This document shows positions 10,466 to 21,569 of a stretch of DNA of 64,000 bases, one piece after another; position 1 is the first letter of the stretch, and each line of letters opens with the position of its first letter. The notes under the pieces were generated by a model, which saw nothing but the letters and a program-made list of their open reading frames with translations, did not search any database and was not told where the DNA came from. The DNA is from Acanthosepion pharaonis (lineage: Eukaryota > Mollusca > Cephalopoda > Sepiida > Sepiidae). Both the position numbers and the translations under genes were made by a program. The stretch spans positions 1 through 64,000 of the forward strand of contig CAHIKZ030003516.1 in NCBI GenBank assembly GCA_903632075.3, given 5' to 3'.

Positions 10466-11787
10466 ATGAACTAACAAAAGTCATCATACATTATTTGTAG
10501 CTTTTTAGTTTTTTTTTTAGAGGCTATGCAAATGATTTTTATATTTTAGTCATTGGCTATAATTGCTTGACTTGTCAGTTGTCACCATTGACCAGGAGGA
10601 CGCTTTATTTTTTATGGTTGGCACTCTACTTATTTTTCTATTTTGATTGTATCTGTTTGACAAAATTAATATTAGTACTTTAATAGTGAGTGTTAATTTC
10701 AATCTCTAAAATAATTGAAATGTAAAGTGAAGAGGCTGTATAATGAATAGACTAGAGTCTAAAAATAATCTTGATCTTCACTGAACTGGAAAAAAAATGT
10801 ATGTAAATTTTATTAAAAAATAAAAATTTACTAATATTTACTTTTATTCCAAACATTTGTTTAATAAAATTCATAATCAAGGAAAAAAAAGTCTCCAATT
10901 TGAATTTCAAAGTATAAAAAAAATAACTTTTTTTTTCTTGTTAGAGGGTGTTCATAAATTCATGTATCAAAACAACTTGAACCTATGTGAGAGAAAAAAA
11001 ATGTGCATAGGATGGTAGAGCTGAAATTCACACATGGTAGTAATTTTATGATCAGCCTTTGAAGTTTCAAGCAAAACTAGTTTGAAAGTAGGTTAATGTT
11101 GTCAAAAGAAAAATTTTTGAGACATTTTTTTTCCTCAAGATTTAGAGAGTTCACCAGAAAAAAAAAAATGTACTTTTGATTAATAATACTTTCAATTAAA
11201 ACAGTAATCTGTTTGTTCTTTTCATAAATGAAACTGATCTAGAAATAAAAAAATAAACTGAAAATTAAAAGAAAAAAAAAAAGAAAAGAAAACAATTAAA
11301 TTTACTTGACAAGCAATAAATGAGTCAAGGAGTGATTTGTAGTTCATTTACAGTTACACATTAAAATTTACATTTATACACATTTGTAACTTGTTTAACA
11401 ATGGAATGTACAAAAAACAAATCATTCAGAAAGTCAAAGATGTCTTTGTTTTTCAGTGTAAAAATATCTGAAAGTAATACTGGGTGGGTGATAATTTCAG
11501 TCTCTGTTAACATGTTCTTTGCGGACTTGGATATTTGAAGTCTTAATAATAACATCTATATAGTTGGAGTATGGATAGGAATCCGACAAAATGATAGGAT
11601 AAAGAACAAGTAGGAAACAGATCTCAATCAAACATGTTTCACTTTATTAAAGCTTCAGATAGAAATGATAAAAAATGATAAAAAGCAAAGAGATACAGAT
11701 TAATGCTATGTTGTGTTTGGCTATTTCTTATTGATTTGATATGTGTCATATGTAATGAAGTCTTATTTGAATATTATCTGTTATTTC
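10466..11787. other. Unassigned AT-rich sequence
   Basis: No gene, RNA or repeat could be supported. A phrase GAGGGTGTTCATAAATTCAT at about 10944 after TTA looks like the outer end of a mariner-type element, but no partner end was found. Confidence 0.35.
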
Positions 11788-11806
11788 ACACACACACACA
11801 CACACA
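11788..11806. repeat. (CA)n microsatellite
   Basis: Simple CACACA repeat directly before the LINE fragment. Confidence 0.9.
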
Positions 11807-11821
11807 TATATTCTCCCCGGA

Positions 11822-11960
11822 CTTATAGAGTGAGGTGATCCTAAGAGAATTAGAAGTCCTACCAGGATTCATTATTGGCAGCCACAATCTTAACACTATA
11901 AGATATGCAGATGATGCAGGTCATAAAGGAAAGTGAGAAGAAATCATTGCTTAAGTTAAG
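11822..11960 (+). pseudogene. RTE/BovB-like LINE reverse transcriptase fragment (internal deletion)
   Basis: The frame reads EVILRELEVLPGFIIGSHNL then NTIRYADDA, covering the reverse transcriptase segment that ends at the catalytic YADD box. Directly after it come codons equivalent to VIKESEKKSL, which in the related copy at 21.9 kb are separated from YADD by about 25 residues, so an internal deletion has joined them. Only this small piece remains. The copy at 13038-13145 has almost the same deletion. Confidence 0.75.
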
Positions 11961-12784
11961 TAATGAAAATCTTGGTAATCCATATGGATAATCCCAAGGA
12001 GGATGAAATCCAGAGAGCTCAATGTTAAATCAGAGCAATTAATTCAATGAAAACAGACAACTTTAAGGGTCCATTGGTTATAATTTATTTCCCTAGGAAA
12101 TCTTTTTCCCTGGCTCATCAGACTGCACTTCCAAGGGTGAAAAAATGAATTTAAATTTACATATATTTTTTATACACTTTTGAGGGTTAATTTTAAGTTG
12201 ATGTAAGGTGATATAGAGAGTAGGGAGAGAGAGTGTAACAGATATGGTCGAAATTAGAGAGGGAAGGGAGAGATAGGAATGATTTTAAATTTATTTTTTA
12301 TTACAATACTTAATAATAGTGAGGAGGGGGGGATAAGGACCAGACATTGACCTATTTAATAGGTCATTTCGCAGGAAACGATATAGAGAGAAAAAAAAAG
12401 AGAAGATGTAAGAAATAAGAAGTGGAATTAGGGTTTTAAAGGAAAGAAAGGGGAATAGAGATTTGGAAAGGGAAATTAAGAGAATTAATGTATCTGGGCA
12501 TATTGTGACTAATTTGGAAAAACTCAGATTTATGTATTTTTCCGTTAATATTTGATAGTAATTTAAGCGTTTTAATTTTTCGGCAAATTAAACTAGGAAA
12601 TAAATATAATTTAAATATAAGATCAATAAACAAAAAATATTACTATTATAAATATTCTTAATATTGTGAATAACAGTTAAGGAGTAATATTTTTCTAATT
12701 AAAGTCTAAGTCTTAAAATCTAATTTGAAAACTAATTCAAAATGAAATAAAATTTAAAAGTAATAATAAGATATTATCTTTTTA

Positions 12785-12787
<3 letters not shown>
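11961..12787. other. Unassigned, partly purine-rich sequence
   Basis: About 12200-12480 is strongly G/A-rich on the plus strand. A 17-bp near-palindrome GACCTATTTAATAGGTC lies at 12349-12365. No gene is visible. Confidence 0.4.
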
Positions 12788-12850
<63 letters not shown>

Positions 12851-12960
12851 TACACCACATACATGTATACATACATATACCCATACACATATGCATACAC
12901 AACCACATACACATGTATCGATACACATACATATATATAATAAAACCATAACATATGAAA

Positions 12961-13027
<67 letters not shown>
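12788..13027. repeat. Pair of (TA)n arrays flanking a short ACATAC-rich spacer
   Basis: TA arrays at about 12788-12848 and 12963-13027. Between them is a derived tract of ATACAC, ACATGT and similar units. Long Tyr-Ile frames across it are artefacts of the repeat. Confidence 0.95.
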
Positions 13028-13031
<4 letters not shown>

Positions 13032-13037
13032 TTTAAC

Positions 13038-13145
13038 CATAGAAGTCCTACCAGGATTCATTATTGCCGGCCATAATCTTAACACTATAAGATATGCAGA
13101 AGGTCATAAAGGAAAGCAGGAAGAAATTATTGCTAAAAAGAAGCT
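13038..13145 (+). pseudogene. RTE/BovB-like LINE reverse transcriptase fragment (second copy, same deletion)
   Basis: It reads EVLPGFIIAGHNLNTIRYAE then GHKGKQEEIIAKKK. The nucleotide sequence matches 11845-11955 closely, including the join after the YADD box, although here YAD is also trimmed. It begins right after a TA array. It is a dead fragment. Confidence 0.7.
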
Positions 13146-14604
13146 TTATGCTTTATTTTGGTAACTAAAATTAAATTTATTAACACATTCACTGCTACCT
13201 TGGATCTATCTGTCAAATAAGTCATTATAGTATTATTGTTCTATTTTCATCATTAATAAGTTCGTATAAGTATCTTACGTGCAATTGACATTAAATTTTT
13301 TAAAAATGTGTATTTATTTGATGTCCATCTTGCACAAAAAAAGACAAAAGGTACAGTGGAGGCCCCACACATACATGGGCAATGTTAATGTTTTATTGTG
13401 CCTAATAAGAGCTACACAACAGTAAGAACTGATCATCTGTCACTGACATAACCTTTTTATTACAGTTATGATGAGTAATACTTTTGTGGCATATGTGCTC
13501 ACATCTGAACATTGCCAGTATGGATGGGTGGTAGGATAATTATTTTATTGAAAACTTTGGGAATAAAATGAACTGACTCAAGAGTTTAAAATAATATAAC
13601 TGATGAGTGCTGAGCGAGTCCTTTGATATTCAGCATAACAAAAATTTTGTTAAGGTGGATATTGATAGCAGTCTAGAGAAATGTCCATTTGTGGTCATTT
13701 TGAAGACTATGATAGGGGTAGTAGTAGTCATAGAAGTTAGGTTGATGTCAATCTGCTGTTTTCTTGGCTCTGAAAAGGGTGGAAAAGTCAGTAGCAGAGG
13801 ATCTCTTAACTGTTTCTTCACATATCACGCGTGGATTTGTTCTTTTGTTCTGCCCTCTCCTGGGGTCATTCTGGTCTCATCTGCCTCTGGCAGAGAGTTG
13901 TCAGGTATTATATCCTTTTCACCAGGCTCAAGAATTTGGTACGAACATCAAAAAGTTTCTGCGTCAGTTTTTTTGACTGGCCAAATTATTTTATTTTCCA
14001 GCGTTTGTTTCTTTTACATTTTTTCTTTTTTTTTTTAACAGAAGTTATGTGTGGAGCTTTCCTGCATTTTGGTATTTTTCAGTCAAAAATAAGTAAGTTC
14101 TGCTCCCGCAAACATCTGGTGTTTTTGGCCAAGTTCAATTTTTTCTTCTTCCTCTTTTTATTTGAGGGTTGAGGGAGAGAGAGATAAGGGTTTTAAAGGA
14201 AAGTGCAAGTGACTTATTTTGATCTGAATTCCTTTTATTCTTATTTATATATTTTATTTTTTATCAGAATTCACAACATATTGTCCTATTTTTATTGTTG
14301 TTAATCTTTTATTGGGCCTAAACCTTATCATACTATGACTCATAGGCTTGTATGTAAAACAGGAATCATTTTCAGGCATCTTGGAGAGCCATTTGCTTGG
14401 AATGTGCTCTTTACAGATAAGGGCCGTATTTATATGAATTTAAGTAAAATGTTTTTCATTATCACACAAAAGAAATTTCATATGATATTAATATTACAGG
14501 AAACCATGTGAACAAAGCTAATACTGAGGAAGGACAATATAACCATTCTTTAAGTTTAATGGATTTCATTTTATTTTCCAAAATAAAGCACAAGTGGAGA
14601 TTAT
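13146..14604. other. Unassigned sequence with an unidentified 143-codon frame
   Basis: A plus-strand frame at 13607-14038 is the longest here that is not simple repeat, but two other frames are open over the same stretch (13764-13976 and 13831-14172) and it ends in a Phe-rich tail. The middle, 13740-13950, is richer in C and G than the flanks. It matches no family I know. The rest is AT-rich. Confidence 0.3.
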
Positions 14605-14892
14605 AGAAACATGGTTTTACAGAAGGATATTGAAGCGAGTAAAATCTTAAAGAAAATGGCAACAAAAAGAACACATACTCAGAATCAGGAAGAAATGGCT
14701 GAAATTCTTTGGTTAAATAATGAGGAAGGAGGGCTTGGAAACCTAACTCTTATAGGGCATGTTGGGGGCAAGAGAGGTGAAAGCAGCAAGCCGCCTACAT
14801 GATGAGCTTGTATGAATGGATGATGGAATGGTGGGGAGTAGGAGCCTTAGCAAAAGAAGAAAAACTGTTAAGGGCCACAATAGATAAATAGT
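14605..14892 (+). pseudogene. RTE/BovB-like LINE, C-terminal tail
   Basis: The frame reads VLQKDIEASKILKKMATKRT and later GGLGNLTLIGHVGGKRGE. It corresponds to the tail of the same family at 57000-57250 (MLRIPQTEHVSNDKIL, GLENLILT). Several frameshifts follow, and the fragment ends near TAAGGGCCACAATAGATAAA. Only the region after the reverse transcriptase is present, as expected of a 5'-truncated LINE. Confidence 0.75.
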
Positions 14893-15032
14893 TAAATGAT
14901 AAATACTGCATTGGTTTAGTTTTTAGAATGTTGCAAATATAAAATGATTCCTGTAAATAAATCCAGGGTTTAATATTTTGCCAAGTATTGATAAAATTCA
15001 TAAAGTCCCTTAGAGGACAAATTCATTTGACC

Positions 15033-15733
15033 TTTGTGCTTGCAAAAAAAAAAAAAAAAAAGTGTCAGAAGAACAGTTTTTCCCTTCACACCACTACTAT
15101 TTTAACTACATTTACTCCTTGGCAATTTTTTTTTTTAAAAGCACCGATTAGAATTTTAATAAAACCTAAACATATGAAGTGAATTTATACATTTTTTTGT
15201 TCTTGAGAATTTACAAAAATATTAAACACTATTTATTAAATTGGTTATTTACAAGAATAATTTTATATTTACAACATTCTAAAATATAATATAATATTTA
15301 TGATTTACCAATTTATAAAGAAATAAATATGAAAACAATTTTTTATTGATAAATTTATAGAAATTTACTAAATTATTAGAATATGTAGACCAACTCTAAG
15401 GAAATCCTTATTATTTACCATTTTATAAAGTGCGAATCAATTGGCAATTAGCCAATGTTTTGCCAACCATTCCAACAAATAATACGATAAATAAATTGTG
15501 TACATAAACAATCTAATAAATAAATAGAGTTTATTATGTTTGTTGTCAATTCAAGAACAAAAAAATGAATAAATTCATTGTCATCATATATAAGGTTTTA
15601 TTATAATTCTAATCATTGCCTTTTAAAACAAATATTGCTGAGGAGTGAAGGTAGTTAAAATAATAGTGGTGTAAAAAAAAAACAAAAAAAAAACAGTTCT
15701 TTTGACACAACGTTATTTTGCAGACACAAAGTT
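15033..15733. mobile_element. Non-autonomous DNA element with long inverted ends (copy 1)
   Basis: Left arm about 15033-15260 and right arm about 15500-15733 are inverted copies of each other. Left landmarks CACCACTACTATTTTAACTA, GATTAGAATTTTAATAAAAC and TTTTTTTGTTCTTGA reappear in reverse complement on the right as TAGTTAAAATAATAGTGGTG, GTTTTATTATAATTCTAATC and TCAAGAACAAAAAAA. The arms are over 200 bp and the element has no coding sequence. A second copy is at 43395-44160. The outer ends and target duplication are not resolved by eye. Confidence 0.8.
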
Positions 15734-16599
15734 CCAAGTTTGCCAAGTAATCATTAATCTCTTTTGTTGTCAATGCACTTAACTAACCAACCAAACATTT
15801 CTTCAGGATTTACAATGAATTCAAAATTTCACATTTTTAAACCGACATGATTGAAGCTTCAGTTATTCATCAAAAGAAAACCCTCTAACACTAATAACTT
15901 TTTTGTAGAAGAGATCAATAAAAACCCATCAATTCACCAAATGTCTTTTTTTAGTTTGTTTGTTTTTGAACAAAGACAGCTGAAGTTGACAACCTAATTT
16001 TTTGTGTCTACTAATTTGACCCTAGTGTGTCATTTTTAGCATGGTTTTGAAAATTCATAAGGTTTTAGTGATTGGTTCGAGATCCTTATTTTCTGTTCAT
16101 CGGGTAAGCTAAGCCAAATCTTTCTTTATTTAACCATATGAAATGGATATCTAGCTGCAAAATAAAGTTACAACCTATTATTTCTTTATCAGAAAGGTTT
16201 TTGTTTTACACTAATAACTTTGATATTTTTATGAAAATTGCACTCCTCTAAACCAATATCTTTTCAAAATTCCAGAATAGTTTCAAATATTTAAAGAAAT
16301 CTTACTCTACAGGAATTTTTGAAGAGAACTCTTATAACTGCATACACAAAGTTCATGTATATGCAACTATAAGATTTTAATGAAACAAAAAAGTCATTTG
16401 TTTTTCCATCTTATTTCAAATGACTAAATCCAAGAAGGTTTTTTGAAATGGTGTTTGTGCTAAAGTTATCTTATTCATCAACCACATGGCTCTCACATGT
16501 TTAGAGTTCTTTCAGTTACAAGAAAGTCAAGACTAAGCAAAAAATCATGTCCTATTTGTTGTTAGTATCCAATTTCCCCACTATACTTTATCTTTGCAG
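15734..16599. other. Unassigned AT-rich sequence
   Basis: No gene, RNA or repeat was recognised. Confidence 0.35.
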
Positions 16600-17045
16600 G
16601 AGCCAGGTCATACCAAAAATGGAGTATTGCTGCCATATCTGAGCTGGAACTGCCCAGACCTCCCACTTGCCTATCTTTATAGTGTTCAAAAACACACTAT
16701 TGTGGGTGATGAATTATTTTCCCCTCGACAACCCCTTTCCTACAGATAAAATGGGGTGAGCCTTTTGCTGCTCTATCTCCATGGCATATATCCTGATGAG
16801 CTACATTCCTTAGTCCCACCACCCTTGATCATTACAACTGGGACCACCATGCCACATGCACAAAGGTGAATCATCCTCATTTCTTTCTTATTCCAATAGA
16901 AAGAAATAAGTTCCAGCCTCTTCTCAAGAACTACTACTTTGTGGAACAGACACCCAGCAGGATGTTTTTCCTAATCACTACAATCTTGACCTCTTCAATT
17001 CTAGGGTTAAGCTGTTATCTTTCTTGCATTACTCCATAAACTTAC
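16600..17045 (+). pseudogene. CR1/Jockey-like LINE, C-terminal tail
   Basis: Broken frames read YCCHIWAGTAQTSHLP, then LHSLVPPPLI-like and NHYNLDLFNSRVK-like blocks, the tail that follows the reverse transcriptase in this LINE family. Equivalent blocks appear at 50730-51008 and 37835-38440. A TATATATATGTATAAACACAC stretch and poly-A at 17050-17092 follow. It is a dead 5'-truncated copy. Confidence 0.7.
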
Positions 17046-17198
17046 CCCATATATATATATGTATAAACACACACACAAAAAAAAAAAAAAAATCCAAGCT
17101 TACAGAACTTGGTTTTCCCAAGTGGTCACATATCTAATTATTAAAGTATTAGTCCAGTATGTTTTAACATGATATGACTGTAAATAAACGTACATATA

Positions 17199-17333
17199 CA
17201 GTGTAACCCGGATATAAGAGAGATTTTCTCTAGTCCCAAATTAGAGCCTGTGTTAATGTATATAAAATAGACCAAACCCGGATATAAGAGACGACTTCTC
17301 TGGTCCCGACAACTCTCTTATATCCGGGTTACA

Positions 17334-17336
<3 letters not shown>
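17199..17336. mobile_element. Short inverted-repeat element (MITE), 138 bp
   Basis: Perfect 24-bp terminal inverted repeats: the left begins CAGTGTAACCCGGATATAAG at 17199 and the right ends with its complement at 17336. An extra internal direct copy of ACCCGGATATAAGAGA lies at 17276. The outer CAGTG and a flanking TA on the left fit a pogo/Tc1-mariner-type MITE, but the right flank is TG, so target duplication is uncertain. The right end runs straight into a (TG)n(TA)n(TG)n array. Confidence 0.8.

Positions 17337-17406
<70 letters not shown>
17337..17406. repeat. Compound (TG)n(TA)n(TG)n microsatellite
   Basis: Simple repeat starting at the right end of the 138-bp element. Confidence 0.95.
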
Positions 17407-18140
17407 CACGCCAACAGATAAAGCTAAACTCAAAGAACTTGTGACCAACTTTAAATTTTGCATATACATTGCTCGTCATGCTTAAATCAATCTATATTGT
17501 GGCGGCTTTCTCTTGAGTATTGCTTGAAGCACTTGAGAATTGATTTCATCTGTGAGTAGCACAAATGCGACTGTTCAGGCTGGCAAGGGACCAACACTCT
17601 TTGGCACAGATGCTACATACACAACTGCTTTGTTAGTCAGCATGCATTGTCATTTTAAACCTCCAGCTGCTTAGCAAACATTTGCAACATTCATGCCATG
17701 GTGTTATGCCACATGTTGGGTTATCCAACTCAACTCTCTGTCCATAGTTTCTTTTGTGACTTTTCAATCTCGCTCTGCTGAAGCAGACTAACATGTTCAC
17801 TGCATGTCAGCACCATCCAGTCACCCATATTTCATAGTGCTATCGCATCCACAATCTCACCTAGCATCCCTATTCAGTTTTCTGGGATTTCTCTAAGCCA
17901 TTTCAAAATTCTCTTTTCTGACATATACTGTTTTTGTCTATCTTGCTTGATCAGTTGCAGTTTCTTCTCAATCTTTTTACAAGATGTGTCTTAAATAAAG
18001 CCATTTCTTTCTTTAGAAATTTCTTTGTTTACATTTTGTATATGAAACTGAGCAAATATAGGTTTTTTGAGAAAAATATTTGAACAAGGAATGGCGCTTT
18101 CCATAAAAGAGAGAGTAGAGCCTTGCTGAACTGTGTCTCT
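17407..18140. other. Unassigned sequence of more ordinary composition
   Basis: Less AT-rich than its surroundings and not obviously repetitive. No frame over 60 codons on either strand is convincing. It may be an old retroelement interior; I cannot name it. Confidence 0.3.
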
Positions 18141-18235
18141 CTGTAGCTGAGCAATAAAGCATGCTCAATAAAATTGTGGTTGATCCTGAAAAAGTGAGGG
18201 GATGTAGGTTTGATCCCTGCAAGAGAGCACATTTT
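18141..18235 (+). repeat. tRNA-derived SINE head
   Basis: TAGCTGAGCAATAAAGC at 18147 resembles an A box, and GTAGGTTTGATCCCTGC at 18206 resembles a B box, with tRNA-like spacing of about 60 bp. No complete cloverleaf is maintained, so this is taken as a tRNA-derived retroposon head rather than a tRNA gene. The rest of the element to about 18290 is undefined. Confidence 0.5.
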
Positions 18236-18346
18236 CTTTGAGATTTCTCAGATGTGCTGGTCGATAAACATAATACACACTGTTTAAAATAAATACAAAT
18301 GGAGCATCAATTTTCAAATACAAGTATTTACTATAATAACATTTGA

Positions 18347-18348
<2 letters not shown>

Positions 18349-18378
<30 letters not shown>
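18349..18378. repeat. (TA)n microsatellite
   Basis: Simple TA repeat followed by TGTGTG. Confidence 0.95.
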
Positions 18379-18384
<6 letters not shown>

Positions 18385-18561
18385 ATTAGTCTTGGAGTTG
18401 AACATATTTAGAACAAGCATCAACAACAATACAGTGCCTTTTGATACAGCATACAGAAGGCAGCAAGTTTTTTTTTTCCATCTCAACCACTGACGGAAGG
18501 TGGCTTGGGAGCACCTGTGATTTTATTGCTCAGGTCTGCTTCAGACTCCCCACACACCTAA

Positions 18562-18566
18562 GTGTG

Positions 18567-18602
<36 letters not shown>
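18562..18602. repeat. (TG)n(TA)n microsatellite
   Basis: Simple repeat; the Tyr-Ile frame over it is not a gene. Confidence 0.95.
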
Positions 18603-18605
<3 letters not shown>

Positions 18606-19211
18606 CTCAAAGTGTGTGTGTGATCAGATGTTTATGCGTTTACAGTTTTCATCTGATTTTGATGAAATTTTTTTTGTCTGATAGATAATTCTCCAGTGCC
18701 GGTTTTGAGTTCAAATTGGCTGGAAAAAATTACAACTTTGAAGGTGAAAAAGAAAAAAAAAATTAAAATTTTTTTTATATACATCCATTTATCTATTATT
18801 TAATAAAAATCTTTTTGAACCCCACCCCAATCTATTTTCATATGCAAAACAACTAGTTCCAATAACTCTTTGAAAATCAAGGATCAATCTGACACTGTAT
18901 CAATATTATTAACGGGACCTCTTTCTAAATCAATAAAACAATATTTTTTTTTATTCTGACAAGTGTCACAGCATAAGGTAAGTCTAAAGAGTGCTAACTT
19001 ATAAAAATTATTTCCCTAAAATTTTCCTATTCTTTTTATGAGTGGGTCACTACATTTAAGTTGTGCCATCAAACCCTAAATTATAAGGTCTGATTTATAT
19101 GTAAAGTCTCCAATCTGACAAAACAAGTTTTAAACATGATAAATAAACTTTTGAAGAGAAATGAATTTATCTTAGCAGTTATCATCTAGTACTCTACGTT
19201 CTTCCCCCATC
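18603..19211. other. Unassigned AT-rich sequence
   Basis: No gene, RNA or repeat was recognised. Confidence 0.35.
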
Positions 19212-19577
19212 TGACTTATGGCCATATGTGGAAACAATGTTTCTTGTACAGTTAGCAAAGTTAAGTAATGCTCAGCTTAGCTAATACCAAGATGGGTAAC
19301 AGCTTAAGAATACCAGGTGCTGTAAGTTTGGTAGTGTAATGGAGAGCCATGTTCCAATTTCAGTTGGGTTCATTATATTCACTGACATGTACATGCTCTT
19401 GGGAAAGGGTATGAATACACATCTTCTCCCCACCCAGCTACAAGTTAATTAGTAAAACTTGTCTCACTAGATCATTATCTCGAAATAAAAGAAGTAAAAA
19501 AATCTTCCAATTTACAAATATTTTCTGACATTAAATAACCTACAAAAGGTTGATAAAAAAAAAAAAAAAAAAAAAAT
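19212..19577 (+). repeat. 5S rRNA-tRNA chimeric SINE, plus strand
   Basis: The head aligns with eukaryotic 5S rRNA: GACTTATGGCCATATGTGG at the start, then AGTTAAGTAATGCTCAGC (box A), TACCAAGATGGGTAAC (box C) and GAATACCAGGTGCTGTAAG (3' end). Next is a tRNA-like unit starting GGTAGTGTAATGGAGAGCC, then a central domain with TCTTGGGAAAGGGTATGAAT and CAGCTACAAGTTAATTAGTA. The tail has TGACATTAAATAACCTACAA, then GGTTGATAA and poly-A. This order parallels known 5S-tRNA chimeric SINEs of vertebrates (AmnSINE type) but with a different central domain. It would be transcribed by RNA polymerase III and copied by LINE enzymes. Confidence 0.8.
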
Positions 19578-20419
19578 CAAACAAGATCCTCCCCCACCAT
19601 CTCCATTCTGTAGTTTTGATCCAACTGCCCTTGCCCAGCAACTTCAACAGATGAATATGGAAAATGTTGCATGAGTTTAACTGAATTTCAGTCTTCTTGA
19701 CATTTGTTAAATTTGTATCAATGTGTGGGCTAAACAAAAAACAAAGAAAAAAAAAGGTCTCCCATCAGAACTTATCCTGAAAATGCACTATTTGAATGCT
19801 TGCAGAGTTTCACAATAACCTACTGAAGTCGCCATTCCCTTTTGCAAAAGTTCTTTCATACATAAAACAGATGTAGTAATCATGACTAACAAATGCTTAT
19901 AAGCAAGTACATGATCAAGCTTGTTTCTATTTCCTCTAGGAGACTATATTTATCAACCTTTATATTATTTGCAATTACAGGTAGGTAGTTTGACTTATTG
20001 CTAGGATTTTCAAGAAAGCCTTTGATGTTTCATACATAAAAATTTTTTCATACCTATGAAATCTGGGGAAAATGCCAAGTACAAAAAAATACAATCAAAT
20101 ATTTAACAATAATCTCTACCTTTTCATTGCAATAAAACACATCAAATTTTATTATATGAAAAGAAACAATCAGTTTCTTGGCAACAACACAATATAAATA
20201 GAAATGAAGAGTCAAACATTTCCACTCTACTTATGTTCTGAATCAAGAACTAATTGTTAAAATGAATAAATTAGTTATGTAACACTTAACATGAAAACAA
20301 ATTTGATAAAAACAAAACCTAGTTTCATATAAAATATTTGTAAACATTCTTTAACCCACTCATGTCCACCATAAAATCTAGTAATAATTTTAAAAATTAA
20401 AACAACACGCTTAAATGTT
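19578..20419. other. Unassigned AT-rich sequence
   Basis: No gene or repeat was recognised, except TTAACCCACTCATGTCCACC near 20351, which looks like one end of a small TTAA-flanked element. Confidence 0.35.
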
Positions 20420-20730
20420 AATTATAACAACCCAGCCCCACCCCACAAAAAGAGAAAAAAACAGTAAAAACAAAAACAGAACACTCACCAAAAAAACAAA
20501 AAACTAAAAACCCAAAATACCACCCCCACAAATACCAAAAACAAAAAAAACCCCTCCACCCCGAAAAAAAACCTCAAAAAACAACAAAGACCAAAAATAA
20601 AAAAATACACAAAAAAAAAAAAAAAACAATACACAAAAATCAGAAAAAAATTGAACAGTAAAAATAAGCAAAAAAATAGACAACAATAAAAAGAACAAAA
20701 AGAAAAAAGTAAAACAAAGTAAACAGTATT
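20420..20730. repeat. A/C-only low-complexity tract
   Basis: For about 300 bp the plus strand is almost entirely A and C, with hardly any T or G, broken into units such as CCCCACCCCACAAAA and AAAACCCCTCCACCCC. It is not a simple periodic repeat. The minus-strand Phe-rich frame across it is an artefact of composition. Confidence 0.85.
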
Positions 20731-20814
20731 AATTATAGGTTCTTAAGAAAATTCATTTTGTACTAATTACTGATTTCTCTCATTAACCCATTAATATCCG
20801 TCATCAAATTTTGG

Positions 20815-21325
20815 GGATTCTTCTTTATACCATGTCTCTTCAGGACGTGGGTGATCATGGCTCTCTACAACTTCCTGTCCTTTTAATAATGTTTGTCTTT
20901 TTTATCTCTTCTAATCCCTTTTCTACCAAACATTTACACAAGCTCATTAGGTTGGTTATGTGCTGCTTTCCTCTGTCTCTTGTCTTTGATATGTCCTGTG
21001 AATATAAAATTCCTCAAAGCCTCCTTTCCTCATTATGTGCCCAAGAAATTTCAACTGTCTTTTCCTGATTCTAAACAGAAGTGTCCTTTGTATTTCCCTA
21101 AAACTTCCTCATTACAAATGTTCAGCCCATGGTATTCTCAGCATCCTTTTGTAGAACCACATTTCTGTTACTTTAAGTCTCTTCTTCATCAATGAGGCGA
21201 TTGCCCAGCATTCAATACCATATAAGGGAACTGATATTACATAAGAACTCAGTACTCTTTTCTAACAAAAATTTCCTATTTCTTAATACTTAGCACTCTG
21301 CATCATTTATAAATATTAATTCCCC
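20815..21325 (-). pseudogene. RTE/BovB-like LINE, C-terminal part (minus strand)
   Basis: Read on the minus strand from 21300 to 20815, broken frames show the LINE tail after the reverse transcriptase, with a WFYKRMLRIPWAEH-like block, NEEVLGKYKG, and a final RAMITHVLKRHGIK-like end. It is the continuation of the reverse transcriptase part at 21570-22010, separated by an inserted repeat. Stops and frameshifts are frequent. Confidence 0.75.
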
Positions 21326-21569
21326 TTTTACTGTATATGAAATCCCCTAAAAATATAGTCTTTTATATATTAGTTCTATATATTTGAAATTGCAGTAGCC
21401 TGGCTCTCAATGTCAGTCAAGATTGTTTTAAATGTTGCCATAGAGGGATATAATGACACAACCAAGAAATTCAAATTCAACTTGTATTGGCAGGACTAAC
21501 ATTTTGTTTGGCGAAAATAGTCACCTACAGTGCTAAAGGTTAATACTTTACTTAGCTTTTACAAGGGAT
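21326..21569 (+). repeat. Dispersed 200-bp repeat inserted in the LINE (copy 2)
   Basis: The core 21385-21560 matches 6668-6885 in the same orientation. It splits the LINE between the block equivalent to KYLESVLIEDGKCNHKI and the CRVLSIKK-like block. That makes it younger than the LINE copy. Confidence 0.65.

Noticed and set aside
12754..13164. Open frames of alternating Tyr and Ile on both strands
   Set aside because: They are translations of (TA)n arrays and open in several frames at once.
13607..14038. 143-codon plus-strand frame as a gene
   Set aside because: Other frames are open over the same region, the C-terminus is a Phe run, and no family is recognised.
19212..19335. A 5S rRNA gene
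   Set aside because: Too diverged, and followed by SINE sequence without a T-run terminator.
20504..20698. Phe/Leu-rich minus-strand frame that looks like a membrane protein
   Set aside because: Produced by the A/C-only tract.
20893..21195. 100-codon plus-strand frame
   Set aside because: Antisense shadow of the RTE-like LINE tail.
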